DNA of 64,000 bases. Source: a virus. The number at the start of each line of letters is the position of its first letter. Positions within the stretch are counted from its first letter, which is position 1. Positions 55,912-63,872 of this stretch are shown piece by piece. The stretch is from positions 38,066 through 102,065 of IMG/VR virus record IMGVR_UViG_3300032291_002123. One strand, 5' to 3'. The translations under genes were made by a program, and so were the position numbers. Under the pieces are notes generated by a model. That model did no database searches. It had not been told where the DNA came from and was given only the letters and a program-made list of their open reading frames with translations.

Positions 55912-56472
55912 CTACTTTATGTGTGCGTTAGGCATTATGTCCACCATCAAATGAACTCTGTCTACTTCAGAAAAGTTATTTACGTAGTGCAAGCGTGAAT
56001 TGTTAATTTCCCAGCACTCGCCTTCTGCCATAGACAACTCCTCACCACCTACCCCGAAGTACGTATCCTTAGAAGTAACGATAGGGATGTGATGTCTCCT
56101 ACACACGTTTAGGTATATCCCCTTGTCGGTATGCTCTGAAACACTTTTATTTGCAGGCAACTTGATTAGAACAATCTGTCCACGTTTGCCGTTATGTATT
56201 TCTTCTAAGCGAGACACGATTGGCTCAACTAGTTCTAGCAACTCAGCGTTATCGCTTACTAGAGTAATTATGCAACCAGACCCCACGTGCCACTCAAAAT
56301 CTGTTTTATATAAGAAGTAGGAGTTAGTTTCCTTGTGGACTTCGTGAATTTCTTGACGCTCAGTATTTACTAGCCACTCTTCTTGGAAGTTATGCACCAG
56401 TTCTTTTATATCACTTACGTCGAAAGACCCGTGGTTTCGGAAATTGAATGGCTCATTTGCTTTGCTTTCCAT
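55912..56472 (-). CDS. Aspartyl/asparaginyl beta-hydroxylase-like oxygenase
   Basis: 186 residues. HTD (about 118-120) and a distal His in VDRVHLMVDI, with NSRLHYV, fit the Asp/Asn hydroxylase type of 2-oxoglutarate oxygenase. The second Fe(II) oxygenase within 2 kb. It may hydroxylate a host or virion protein. Confidence 0.82.
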   Translation of the reverse strand: MESKANEPFNFRNHGSFDVSDIKELVHNFQEEWLVNTERQEIHEVHKETNSYFLYKTDFEWHVGSGCIITLVSDNAELLELVEPIVSRLEEIHNGKRGQIVLIKLPANKSVSEHTDKGIYLNVCRRHHIPIVTSKDTYFGVGGEELSMAEGECWEINNSRLHYVNNFSEVDRVHLMVDIMPNAHIK

Positions 56473-56516
56473 GTGTCTATCTTACCTTCTGGACGTCGAC
56501 GCTATAAGATGTTCTT

Positions 56517-57038
56517 ATGTTTACAGTACAGATGACAAAAGATGAAATCCGCAGATGTGCGAATATGGCAGTTGAACTCTGGATTGAGAAGTTCGGCAGT
56601 GAAGACCGCCCTAACTATGCTGAGGGTAAGAAAAATGGCTCACTCCAGCACGACCTAACCTCTAACACCAGAACCATCACCGCTGAGATGGCTGTTGCCA
56701 AAGCCACAAATACGACTCTTAACTACCCCGTTTACTCGAACTACCTACACCCATACAGAAAGCACCTTCCTGATGTCGGCGGCAACATGGAGGTTCGCAC
56801 CGTTCGCACTCGTGGAGAAGTTCCCATCTGGAAGAAGGACGCCGGCAAGGCAATCGTGGGCTGTTATGTTCCAGACGAGGAGTTCTTCTCCGAAGTAGAG
56901 ATTTATGGATGGGTCATGGCTGACGATGTTATTGGAAAGCCAGAATTCGAGGACTCCTACATTGGTGGCTGGCGTTATCCACTTACGTCGATGACAGCGT
57001 TTCCAGAGCCAGAGCACTTAAATAAGCCAATCTGGTAA
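56517..57038 (+). CDS. Hypothetical nuclease-like protein
   Basis: 173 residues. PDVGGNMEVRTVRTRGEVPIW resembles the active-site strand of PD-(D/E)XK phage nucleases (D then E-x-R/K). Found singly on the plus strand. Unconfirmed. Confidence 0.72.
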   Translation: MFTVQMTKDEIRRCANMAVELWIEKFGSEDRPNYAEGKKNGSLQHDLTSNTRTITAEMAVAKATNTTLNYPVYSNYLHPYRKHLPDVGGNMEVRTVRTRGEVPIWKKDAGKAIVGCYVPDEEFFSEVEIYGWVMADDVIGKPEFEDSYIGGWRYPLTSMTAFPEPEHLNKPIW

Positions 57039-57105
57039 AAGTTATATAATAATGTATCACTTTTGGACAGATTATCTCTTATAGACTTAAGTTTAAGTTT
57101 ATAAA

Positions 57106-57453
57106 TCAGTTCTCGTCTTCGCTGGCTTTCAAAGCCCTTTCAGCCTTCTTGCGTTCTTTCAATGCTTTTACGAGATTAGCGTCGGTAGTGCTCTTGGCGT
57201 GAACGGTTTTCACTTTGTCGAGCGTAAAACTGCGGAACGACTCCATCCCCTTAGGACCTCCGATGACGGTAATCCACTCTTTTCCCTTATCCGTCTTTGT
57301 GTAGTTGACAAATCTAAAGCGACCACGCTCACCAGCGATTTTAAGTTCTGTTCCGTTAGTGACGTTGCGACCATTAATCTGCATCTCCGTGATGTACTCC
57401 CAATCATCGTTGGGGCACGGAGTGCTTTTCTTTGACTTCTTAATTTTCGCCAT
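57106..57453 (-). CDS. Hypothetical basic protein
   Basis: 115 residues, lysine-rich at both ends with a central beta region (KIAGERGRFRFVNYT) like DUF7246-type actinophage proteins. Unknown. Confidence 0.75.
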   Translation of the reverse strand: MAKIKKSKKSTPCPNDDWEYITEMQINGRNVTNGTELKIAGERGRFRFVNYTKTDKGKEWITVIGGPKGMESFRSFTLDKVKTVHAKSTTDANLVKALKERKKAERALKASEDEN

Positions 57454-57475
57454 GATGCCTACTATACATGAAAAG

Positions 57476-57510
57476 TAAAAAACCTCGCATCTTTCGACAC
57501 GAGGCTTTTT
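57476..57510. terminator. Bidirectional rho-independent terminator
   Basis: CCTCG/CGAGG stem lengthened by A/T pairs with T-runs on both strands; ends the candidate ncRNA or tmRNA transcript on the minus strand. Confidence 0.8.
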
Positions 57511-57732
57511 ACCTTGACTATCCAGCCAAGAGGTCTTCCATCACTATCCAGCAATGGTCGAATATTTATACTTCATACTCTATAACCGTGACCCACCTTA
57601 TCCGAGTTGCGAATTCGGACTTTCCACTACTTCCCTGTTCTCGCATTTCACCTAAGAATCTAGGTCTACTTTTTGATACTGCGGTTCTGTGAGGGGACGT
57701 GCTAACTGCATACACCAGTCAATAGGTCAGTA
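57480..57732 (-). ncRNA. Candidate structured ncRNA downstream of tmRNA
   Basis: No ORF, but a promoter (TTGACA-17-TATCGT) at its start and a terminator at its end. Two hairpins at 57539-57556 and 57512-57530 carry the same loop GCTGGATAGT on different stems. Several other GGA strings fall in possible loops. I cannot assign a family. Confidence 0.5.
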
Positions 57733-57737
57733 GAACT

Positions 57738-57766
57738 ACGATACGGAATTAGTATTCAGTTGTCAA
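57738..57766 (-). promoter_or_regulatory. Promoter of the candidate ncRNA
   Basis: TTGACA (57761-57766), 17-bp spacer, TATCGT (57738-57743), directly after the tmRNA 3' end. Confidence 0.6.
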
Positions 57767-57776
57767 GCATTTCTTT

Positions 57777-58112
57777 TGGTGGAGATGAGGGGAATTGAAC
57801 CCCTGTCCTGAGATATTCGATTTGTTCTTCTACACGCTTAGGCAATGAATATTTAAGGGACTGCATTGCCACATCCCTTGGTGCTTCAGTTTTACGTCTC
57901 CAGCATGGACGTGGTGCTGGGTGTTCTATTTACTTAAAACCTGACTGCCCACCTAGAACTAGTGCTTTGTCAGGGGCAACTAGCAATTTTTAGGCTGCTA
58001 GAGCGAATGCAGAACGTGATTCAGCATTTATTTCTTTTAGCGGTTTTACAAGACTCCGCTATCTTGGCGTGCTTCACCAAACTTCAGATGCCAGTCGAAA
58101 CCTGTCATCCCC
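57777..58112 (-). ncRNA. ssrA: Transfer-messenger RNA (tmRNA)
   Basis: 336 nt including an encoded CCA. The 5' end GGGGATGACAGGTTTCGACT and the 3' end with GGTTCAATTCCCC in the T-arm are tmRNA hallmarks; the acceptor GGGGATG/CATCTCC pairs with one G-T. The tag frame (57990-58025) reads AESRSAFALAA then TAA, ending in the protease signal ALAA. It rescues stalled ribosomes and tags their products for Clp degradation. Some actinophages (for example Bxz1) carry tmRNA. Confidence 0.92.
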
Positions 58113-58151
58113 TTGTCACTATTGAGTTATGTGTCTATAGTAGCACAGACA

Positions 58152-58280
58152 TTAATCTTTTGCAACTAGGCGACGCTTAATTGGGTCAAATACTTTAGGG
58201 TGCTTTTTAGCCGCCTTGCCGTTTTGACGGTCAGAGTTATTGCTTTTTGCGGCAGGTGCGCCGCCTTTGCCTTTTGCCAT
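58152..58280 (-). CDS. Small basic protein
   Basis: 42 residues from MAKGKGGAPAAKSNNSD, Lys/Ala-rich. Downstream end abuts the tmRNA. Unknown. Confidence 0.6.
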   Translation of the reverse strand: MAKGKGGAPAAKSNNSDRQNGKAAKKHPKVFDPIKRRLVAKD

Positions 58281-58425
58281 CAGATACCTTCCAATAAGTT
58301 TGCTTATAAATATTAGCATAACTATGTTCGCTCTGAGCGATAAAAAAGAACTTGCAGTTCTATAAAGAGTGTGTCTATAATCAGGTATAAAGGTTTTACC
58401 AAATGACAAAAGATGAAAGGCAACA

Positions 58426-58893
58426 ATGACAGACAACGAACTGGTAGCGCAATACGCACCAAGACTTATCGAACTACTACCGCTGGCTCGCAAGGCTTAC
58501 GGCTCACGCAACACCAAATCTCCTCAGCACGACGCCAGCCGTGAATATACCAACCTGCTAGTTGAGTATTACAACAAGGGTGGCAGTCTAATTGCAATCT
58601 CTGAGGCAGTAGGTGTCACCTATGCAGGTGTCCGTCGTCGTGTTACAACCGTCAACATTGCACCTGCAACCAAGCGTGTTCGTAGCAAGGCAACTCCAGA
58701 GCAGGTAGCCGAGGCAGTAGAGCGAATCAAGATTGCAAAACTTCAGAGCGCAGAGGCTTACCACGAGGCTCTCCGCCACGAGTATGAAGACAATGGAATC
58801 TCGCTAACTAAGATTTCCAAAGGCATGGGATTGAGTTCTTCTAACCCTCTCTACTACGGAGTGGCTAGAACGAAAATCAAGTCTGCTGTATAG
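58426..58893 (+). CDS. Dual helix-turn-helix protein
   Basis: 155 residues; SLIAISEAVGVTYAGVRRRV is one HTH, SLTKISKGMGLSSSNPLYYGV a second. Third member of the family with 11098 and 14642. Probable DNA-binding regulator. Confidence 0.78.
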   Translation: MTDNELVAQYAPRLIELLPLARKAYGSRNTKSPQHDASREYTNLLVEYYNKGGSLIAISEAVGVTYAGVRRRVTTVNIAPATKRVRSKATPEQVAEAVERIKIAKLQSAEAYHEALRHEYEDNGISLTKISKGMGLSSSNPLYYGVARTKIKSAV

Positions 58894-58905
58894 CAAAAAA
58901 AAATA

Positions 58906-58927
58906 ACCCCCTGAATTAACAGGGGGT
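58906..58927. terminator. Bidirectional terminator
   Basis: CCCCCTG/CAGGGGG stem with A/T-runs on both sides, between convergent genes. Confidence 0.82.
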
Positions 58928-58940
58928 ATTTTTTTTATGA

Positions 58941-59201
58941 CTAGCGAGTTCCCTTATTCTTTGCTACTTCTGCCTCAGCAGACGATGCAAATGCAATGTT
59001 AATTTCGTCTTCGTCAAGTGTGCCGTCTACAACATAAGCACGAGCGAGCGACTCAGCAACTTCCATAATTCCAACAAATGCTGCAATTAAGGCTGACTGC
59101 CAAAGTTCTACGCCACCGAGACTACCAGCAGCAAGAACTGCGCTGACCTTGAGGATTACAAGCGCAATCGTACGCTTGAGGATTGTTTTTGCGATGTTCA
59201 T
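58941..59201 (-). CDS. r1t-type holin
   Basis: 86 residues with two hydrophobic helices (IALVILKVSAVLAAG and SALIAAFVGIMEVAESLARA) and an acidic tail, the pattern of r1t holins of actinophages. RBS CAGGGAGAAAC. Would set lysis timing. Confidence 0.82.
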   Translation of the reverse strand: MNIAKTILKRTIALVILKVSAVLAAGSLGGVELWQSALIAAFVGIMEVAESLARAYVVDGTLDEDEINIAFASSAEAEVAKNKGTR

Positions 59202-59257
59202 GGTTTCTCCCTGAGAGTGAGGTAATTTAAGGTCGCCTCTCTCCCAAGGGCTTGATA

Positions 59258-59587
59258 CTATTTTACCTCTGTTTTGCCAGCCCTATTTTTAGCATGAGCA
59301 ATCTGCCTACGAATCTTTCTTCGCTCCAACTCATTAGTTCCTCCCCAAATACCAGCGACCCTTTCTCCCTGAGAAAGAGCGTAATCTAAGCATCTTGCTT
59401 TGTAAGGACAAGAGTTACAAATTTCCTTAGCCCCAGTCTCGTCATAGTAGGTTGATGAAACCAAGACGCCGTGGAATTCATTCTCCTGAGGAAAGAATAG
59501 TTCTGGGTCTACCTGAGCGCAGAGTGGCAGCCCTTTGTCAATGAATCTTGGAGAATTAGGGATAAAGCCAATGCTTGATAAGTCCAA
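59258..59587 (-). CDS. whiB: WhiB-family iron-sulfur regulator
   Basis: 109 residues from a TTG start. Four cluster-binding cysteines (C23, C57, C60, C66) and the GIWGG turn with a basic C-terminal ERRKIRRQI define WhiB proteins, which bind [4Fe-4S] and RNA polymerase sigma factor. They are restricted to actinobacteria and their phages, so this fixes the host phylum. Confidence 0.94.
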   Translation of the reverse strand: MDLSSIGFIPNSPRFIDKGLPLCAQVDPELFFPQENEFHGVLVSSTYYDETGAKEICNSCPYKARCLDYALSQGERVAGIWGGTNELERRKIRRQIAHAKNRAGKTEVK

Positions 59588-59655
59588 TTAATAGTTCTTC
59601 CTATTAGGTTTAACAGAGCCTAACACCGGACATCATTTCATGCAAGTCGAGAAAT

Positions 59656-59683
59656 AAAAAGCCACCCTTTCGAGTGGCTTTTT
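59656..59683. terminator. Bidirectional terminator
   Basis: AAAAAGCCAC/GTGGCTTTTT stem, eight-base loop; ends the RNR/glutaredoxin operon. Confidence 0.85.
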
Positions 59684-59687
59684 ATTT

Positions 59688-59918
59688 TTAGTCCTGATGA
59701 ACGAGAGTGTTAAGTTTATCCAAACGAAATCCAGACCAACTATCTTCTCCGACAACCACAACTGGAGCAGAGCGATAGCCCTTCTCTTCAATTAATGGCA
59801 TAATCTCAGGACTATCAGCAATCATTTTTGATTCAAACTCAATACCTTTGACAGTTAGAAAGCGCTTGGTTTGCTCACACTGCGTGCAGTTTGGGTTGCT
59901 GTAAACAATTACTGACAT
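59688..59918 (-). CDS. nrdH: NrdH-like glutaredoxin/thioredoxin
   Basis: 76 residues with the redox pair C11-TQ-C14 (NPNCTQCEQ) and APVVVV cis-proline strand. It would reduce the ribonucleotide reductase encoded directly upstream. Confidence 0.9.
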   Translation of the reverse strand: MSVIVYSNPNCTQCEQTKRFLTVKGIEFESKMIADSPEIMPLIEEKGYRSAPVVVVGEDSWSGFRLDKLNTLVHQD

Positions 59919-61960
59919 TATTTGCTGTTCTCCACAATCAACTTGATTTCACAGGCGTCTGTGGTGCAATATTTTTCGCCCACGGCATCCAACCCCATAC
60001 CAGCGTAGATACCAGCGAAGTCAATCGGGAACAACTTTCCAGCAGCCTCGTTATATTCTTCTTCGGTAATCTGCGTGTAAGGCATCTGAGGATATGTAAA
60101 GTTTCCACTAGGTAGGAACGATACAGTCTTCAACTGACCGTCGTACATGTGAAGAACCTTCTCAACATCTCCACCCTCAGTTTCTGGGTTGAAAGAGATA
60201 GTTACTGAAACAGAGTTATCTGACCAGTAGCGTTGAGCAGTTGCTGCCAAGTTCATCTTCTCGTAGATACTTACGTCTTTCTCAGCACGCTTTGCAGATG
60301 CCTTGATTGGGAAGTAAACAACAGAAGTGTGCTCAGGGTTCTCTGACGCAGGCTCTACGGTGTAGTTAGCCATCTTAAACAAAGCCAACTGCGGGTCATC
60401 GTTACCGAAGCGAATAGCACGGTTGAAGTATTCTCCACCCGGTGACCAGTGTGCGCCCGGAGACTCGCCAGCAAGAATTGACACAGTTCCAGAAGGCTTG
60501 ACAGTCGTGGTCTTAATTGACTCACGGATACCTAGCCACTCAGAGTAGATGTTGTCGTAGTGCTTGATAACGGCATAACCTGCATCCATCCAATTGCGGA
60601 GTTCAGGCAAGCCCTTGTTGTCTGCAAAGTTAGCGATACCAGACATCGAAGTTCCAATGCGACGGTTACGCTGCATAATTGCGTTGGTCTCTTCCCAGTG
60701 TGTCGGAAGTAGCGTCACGGTTTTGGCATAAAGGTAGGCGAACTTCAAGGTGCGCTTGTAATCCTCTAGTGATTCGTGACGGTTTAGGTAAGTCTCGACC
60801 AAAGTACACATTTCATATGACTCTAGAGACTGCTCTGCACAAGGGTTGTAGCCAGCGATACGCCAGTCTTTGTTGTTAATTGGGTCAGCAAGACGACCAT
60901 ACTGCTTCGACATGTCTTCCCAAATAACGCCGGGTTCACCGTTGCGGATAATTCCGTCAACGATTGGCGAGAAGTCAGTTCCAACGTTTACCATGACCGA
61001 GTTGTTTGACATCCAACCCCAGCCAGGATTTTCTGGGTCATAAGAGTTACGGTCAGGAAAAACTTCAGCGTTCTTTAAGTTCAAGAAGTCTTGGTCATCA
61101 ATGCGACCAATAAGCAACTCAGCCGAACGACGAACGTTTCCAGAAACAACACACTTGCCAATTAGGTTGCCGATGTCAGCAATATCAACGGTAGTTAGTT
61201 TCTCTCCAGCACGACCAGTAAAAATTTTAGTGATGGTTTTGTGGAGAGTAATTAGTGGGTCAGGACCTGAAGCAGTTCCACCAAAGGTTTTGATAGGAGC
61301 ACCGTATAGACGAATTTCCGAGTAATCAAACTCAAGGGTCTTTTGCTCAGGCTTTAGGAACGAGTTGATTAGGGCAATAGTAGATTCCTGCCAACCCTCA
61401 CGAGTATCAGGAATTAGGTATGTCTGAACTTCAGGAAGAGGTGCGTAGATTTCAAAGTCCTTGTCAGCACCCTTGTCATCAAAGCCCACGCCCACGCCCA
61501 GCATTGACGCTTCCATAAGGAAAGCAAAAGGCTTACCGGGGTTCTGCTTGGTCATTTCCAAGGTAGAGACAAACGCACAGTTTTGTAGGGACGCCGAGTT
61601 CTTCTGGCGGTTTACTAGGTCAGTGCCCATTTGAGATAAGCCACGACCAGGTGGACTCCACTTTAGGTTGAACAGAGAGTCAAAAAATTCTTTAGCCGAG
61701 GCTGCTGCCTTAGCATCTGACCAAGGCAAACGCTGCTGCTTTGCGTAGTCTTTCTGAAGAGAGTAAGTGCCGTTAGTTACACGCTCACAAACTTCTAGCC
61801 AAGTTTCCTTGGTGCCATCTTCTTTTTTACGAGAGTAGGTTCTGAGAAATGTAATCTCGCCTACAGAGTTACCAGCGGCATCTTTAAAACCGAATGGCGA
61901 CTCCTTGTCTTTGTAACCTGCTACGAACTCTTTATTGAGTTCAAATGAAAATAAAGACAA
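59918..61960 (-). CDS. Adenosylcobalamin-dependent (class II) ribonucleotide reductase
   Basis: 680 residues from a TTG start (RBS AAAGGTGA). The active-site Cys is in GYNPCAEQ (about 370) and the redox Cys pair near the end in EKYCTTDACEIK. Size and a single chain fit the monomeric class II triphosphate reductase (NrdJ/RTPR type). It makes dNTPs without oxygen, using coenzyme B12. One-base overlap with the glutaredoxin gene. Confidence 0.88.
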   Translation of the reverse strand: MSLFSFELNKEFVAGYKDKESPFGFKDAAGNSVGEITFLRTYSRKKEDGTKETWLEVCERVTNGTYSLQKDYAKQQRLPWSDAKAAASAKEFFDSLFNLKWSPPGRGLSQMGTDLVNRQKNSASLQNCAFVSTLEMTKQNPGKPFAFLMEASMLGVGVGFDDKGADKDFEIYAPLPEVQTYLIPDTREGWQESTIALINSFLKPEQKTLEFDYSEIRLYGAPIKTFGGTASGPDPLITLHKTITKIFTGRAGEKLTTVDIADIGNLIGKCVVSGNVRRSAELLIGRIDDQDFLNLKNAEVFPDRNSYDPENPGWGWMSNNSVMVNVGTDFSPIVDGIIRNGEPGVIWEDMSKQYGRLADPINNKDWRIAGYNPCAEQSLESYEMCTLVETYLNRHESLEDYKRTLKFAYLYAKTVTLLPTHWEETNAIMQRNRRIGTSMSGIANFADNKGLPELRNWMDAGYAVIKHYDNIYSEWLGIRESIKTTTVKPSGTVSILAGESPGAHWSPGGEYFNRAIRFGNDDPQLALFKMANYTVEPASENPEHTSVVYFPIKASAKRAEKDVSIYEKMNLAATAQRYWSDNSVSVTISFNPETEGGDVEKVLHMYDGQLKTVSFLPSGNFTYPQMPYTQITEEEYNEAAGKLFPIDFAGIYAGMGLDAVGEKYCTTDACEIKLIVENSK

Positions 61961-62027
61961 TTACGTCACCTTTTCTTGAATTAGTTTGGGATTGAAAATC
62001 AAGTATACATCCAAAAAAATTGGAGTA

Positions 62028-62252
62028 TTACTGGTTTCCCAAGAATAGTGCGTCAACAATTTCTTTGCAAACAGAACAAACCCTTAATTTTTCAGGGTCT
62101 CTAGAGGGTATGAAAACCTTTCCGCATAGGGCTATTACGGGAGTTCCCATAATATACCCTTCAGTTACTTCCGCCGCCTCCGCATAGTGAGCAAAATGAT
62201 TCGAGTCATCTGTGTTTTTTTCTTTTGGTTTTTCTAGTAGTTCTAACATCAC
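62028..62252 (-). CDS. DUF3039 protein
   Basis: 74 residues; HFAHYAEAAEVTEGYIMGTP, ALCGK and CSVCKE match DUF3039, an actinobacterial zinc-binding family of unknown function. Overlaps the upstream stop. Confidence 0.85.
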   Translation of the reverse strand: MMLELLEKPKEKNTDDSNHFAHYAEAAEVTEGYIMGTPVIALCGKVFIPSRDPEKLRVCSVCKEIVDALFLGNQ

Positions 62253-63202
62253 ACTGACCTCAACATGCCCATAACTGCTTCTAAATTAATTTTACCAATG
62301 TGAGCAGATATGTCTTCTCTACCAAATGACACCCAAACTTCGTCATTCTTTACAATCAAGCCAGCGCCGAACTCAATACCATGACCTAAAAACTGAAATG
62401 GATTGGACAATTCAAACAAAACTCCATACTCGTTGTATCTAGCAAAACGGTGCTCATAATTTTTTACCGAGTTAGTGCAAACACCAAATCTTTTAGCGTC
62501 ATAGTATTCAACTTTTTTTATGTAAGTCTTATGAACTAATGCCAAATAAGTTCCGTCATCTAACTTCCACAAATTAGAGCCGCCACGGACTCCCTTTATT
62601 TCATCGTTCTCTTCTCTAACTTGATAACGATACCTGTTAATCAGTTTTTGCGTAGGAGAATAGATATAATCAAAATGCTCACTTTGCTCGTAAGGAAGCA
62701 TCCAATTCTTTTCCGCTCTAGTCGGGTCTTCGCCATCAAATCCACCAAACTCAACCATTTCTGCATGATTACCTTGAAGCGAAAATCTCACTAAACGAGG
62801 AATTGGAACTCCGTCTGCTTCTCTTACGATTGCCGTAAACTGCCAATGTCCGTTTCTATAGTAAAGTTTTGCATCCTCGGCACCTCTGGACATAATTACG
62901 TTTATATCTTGCCAAGGTATGTCACCAAATGTAATTCGCTCTATGTTGCTGACTTTTAAGTCATCGTCTAAATCACATAAGTAGAGACGATTTTGTATTT
63001 TGTTGCCCTGAGTGACAACTAATTCGCCAGTTTCCCTAATAATTGTATAATTACTAGACCGCAAAGCCATTTTTATCTCACCCTGTGGCGAGATGGCTAT
63101 TGAAGGATTAAAAGCAGACCAAGACTGGTCTTGGGGGTCAATAAGACGTCGCACCTGCTTAACAGTGCCACCAAGTTCCGTAAAAAGCGGATAATCAGAC
63201 AT
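62249..63202 (-). CDS. Five-bladed beta-propeller glycosidase/phosphorylase-like protein (GH43/GH130 type)
   Basis: 317 residues. FNPSIAISPQGEIKMALR, GAEDAKLYY and KNWMLPY follow the blade motifs of GH130 mannoside phosphorylases and related GH43 propellers. No signal peptide. It may act on glycans of virion or host surface, or help decorate capsid sugars. Confidence 0.78.
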   Translation of the reverse strand: MSDYPLFTELGGTVKQVRRLIDPQDQSWSAFNPSIAISPQGEIKMALRSSNYTIIRETGELVVTQGNKIQNRLYLCDLDDDLKVSNIERITFGDIPWQDINVIMSRGAEDAKLYYRNGHWQFTAIVREADGVPIPRLVRFSLQGNHAEMVEFGGFDGEDPTRAEKNWMLPYEQSEHFDYIYSPTQKLINRYRYQVREENDEIKGVRGGSNLWKLDDGTYLALVHKTYIKKVEYYDAKRFGVCTNSVKNYEHRFARYNEYGVLFELSNPFQFLGHGIEFGAGLIVKNDEVWVSFGREDISAHIGKINLEAVMGMLRSV

Positions 63203-63226
63203 AGGGTTTCATCTATAATGATACAC

Positions 63227-63430
63227 ATGGAGACAATAGCAGAAGAAACCGACTATCTACTAACTAACAATGACCGCTGCGATGCCTGCGATTCCCAAGC
63301 ATATGTTTACGTCAATTTTGAGTCAGGATACTTACTCTTTTGCCTTCACCACTGGAAAAAAAATCAGGAAAGTGCATCTAAAACTGCTACCGAAATCCAC
63401 GATGAATCGGAGCGTTTACTACTTAGATAG
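63227..63430 (+). CDS. DUF7455-like zinc protein, probably leaderless
   Basis: 67 residues from METIAEETDYLLT. DRCDACDSQAYVYV and LFCLHH give the Cys/His pattern of a zinc protein shared by actinobacteria and their phages. TATAAT ends seven bases before the ATG and no RBS exists. Confidence 0.8.
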   Translation: METIAEETDYLLTNNDRCDACDSQAYVYVNFESGYLLFCLHHWKKNQESASKTATEIHDESERLLLR

Positions 63431-63506
63431 CCCTTATCCTAAAAGTCATACAAGTCGTTTTATTGTAAAATAAAAGAGACTGTATCCTCCCACGGAAAGA
63501 GGCATT

Positions 63507-63872
63507 GTGAGTTGCTGCCCACCTGCTGGAATCTATAACATTATCGCCGACCAGGGCGCAACGCTTTCTCGCACCGTGACTTGGAAAGATTCAGCAAAAA
63601 CTCCAATTAACGTGACTGGCTACACAGCCAGAATGCACGTTCGCAGCAATGTCACTTCAAATACAACTGTTTTAGTGCTTACCACCGAAAATAACAGAAT
63701 TTCACTAGGTGGAGCCACTGGAACCGTGACTTTAACTGTTTCGGCAGCAGACATGACTAACGTTACATCTGGTCAGTATGTCTATGACTTGGAGTTAGTC
63801 GCACCTGTATCAAACGTAGTATCAAGACTTATTCAAGGAAACTTTTCAGTAAGAGCCGAGGTTACTCGCTAA
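63507..63872 (+). CDS. Minor tail/baseplate-associated protein
   Basis: 121 residues, all beta. TVTWKDSAKTPINVTGYTAR and QYVYDLELVAP ... VSRLIQGNFSVR match phage tail proteins of the BppU-N-terminal type. Stop overlaps the fibre start. Confidence 0.82.
   Translation: MSCCPPAGIYNIIADQGATLSRTVTWKDSAKTPINVTGYTARMHVRSNVTSNTTVLVLTTENNRISLGGATGTVTLTVSAADMTNVTSGQYVYDLELVAPVSNVVSRLIQGNFSVRAEVTR

Noticed and set aside
57480-57732. RNase P RNA resemblance (ACAGAACCGC and GTGGAAAGTCCG strings).
   Set aside because: The strings resemble two conserved RNase P elements but appear in permuted order, and the other conserved segments are missing. A covariance search would be needed; I do not claim it.
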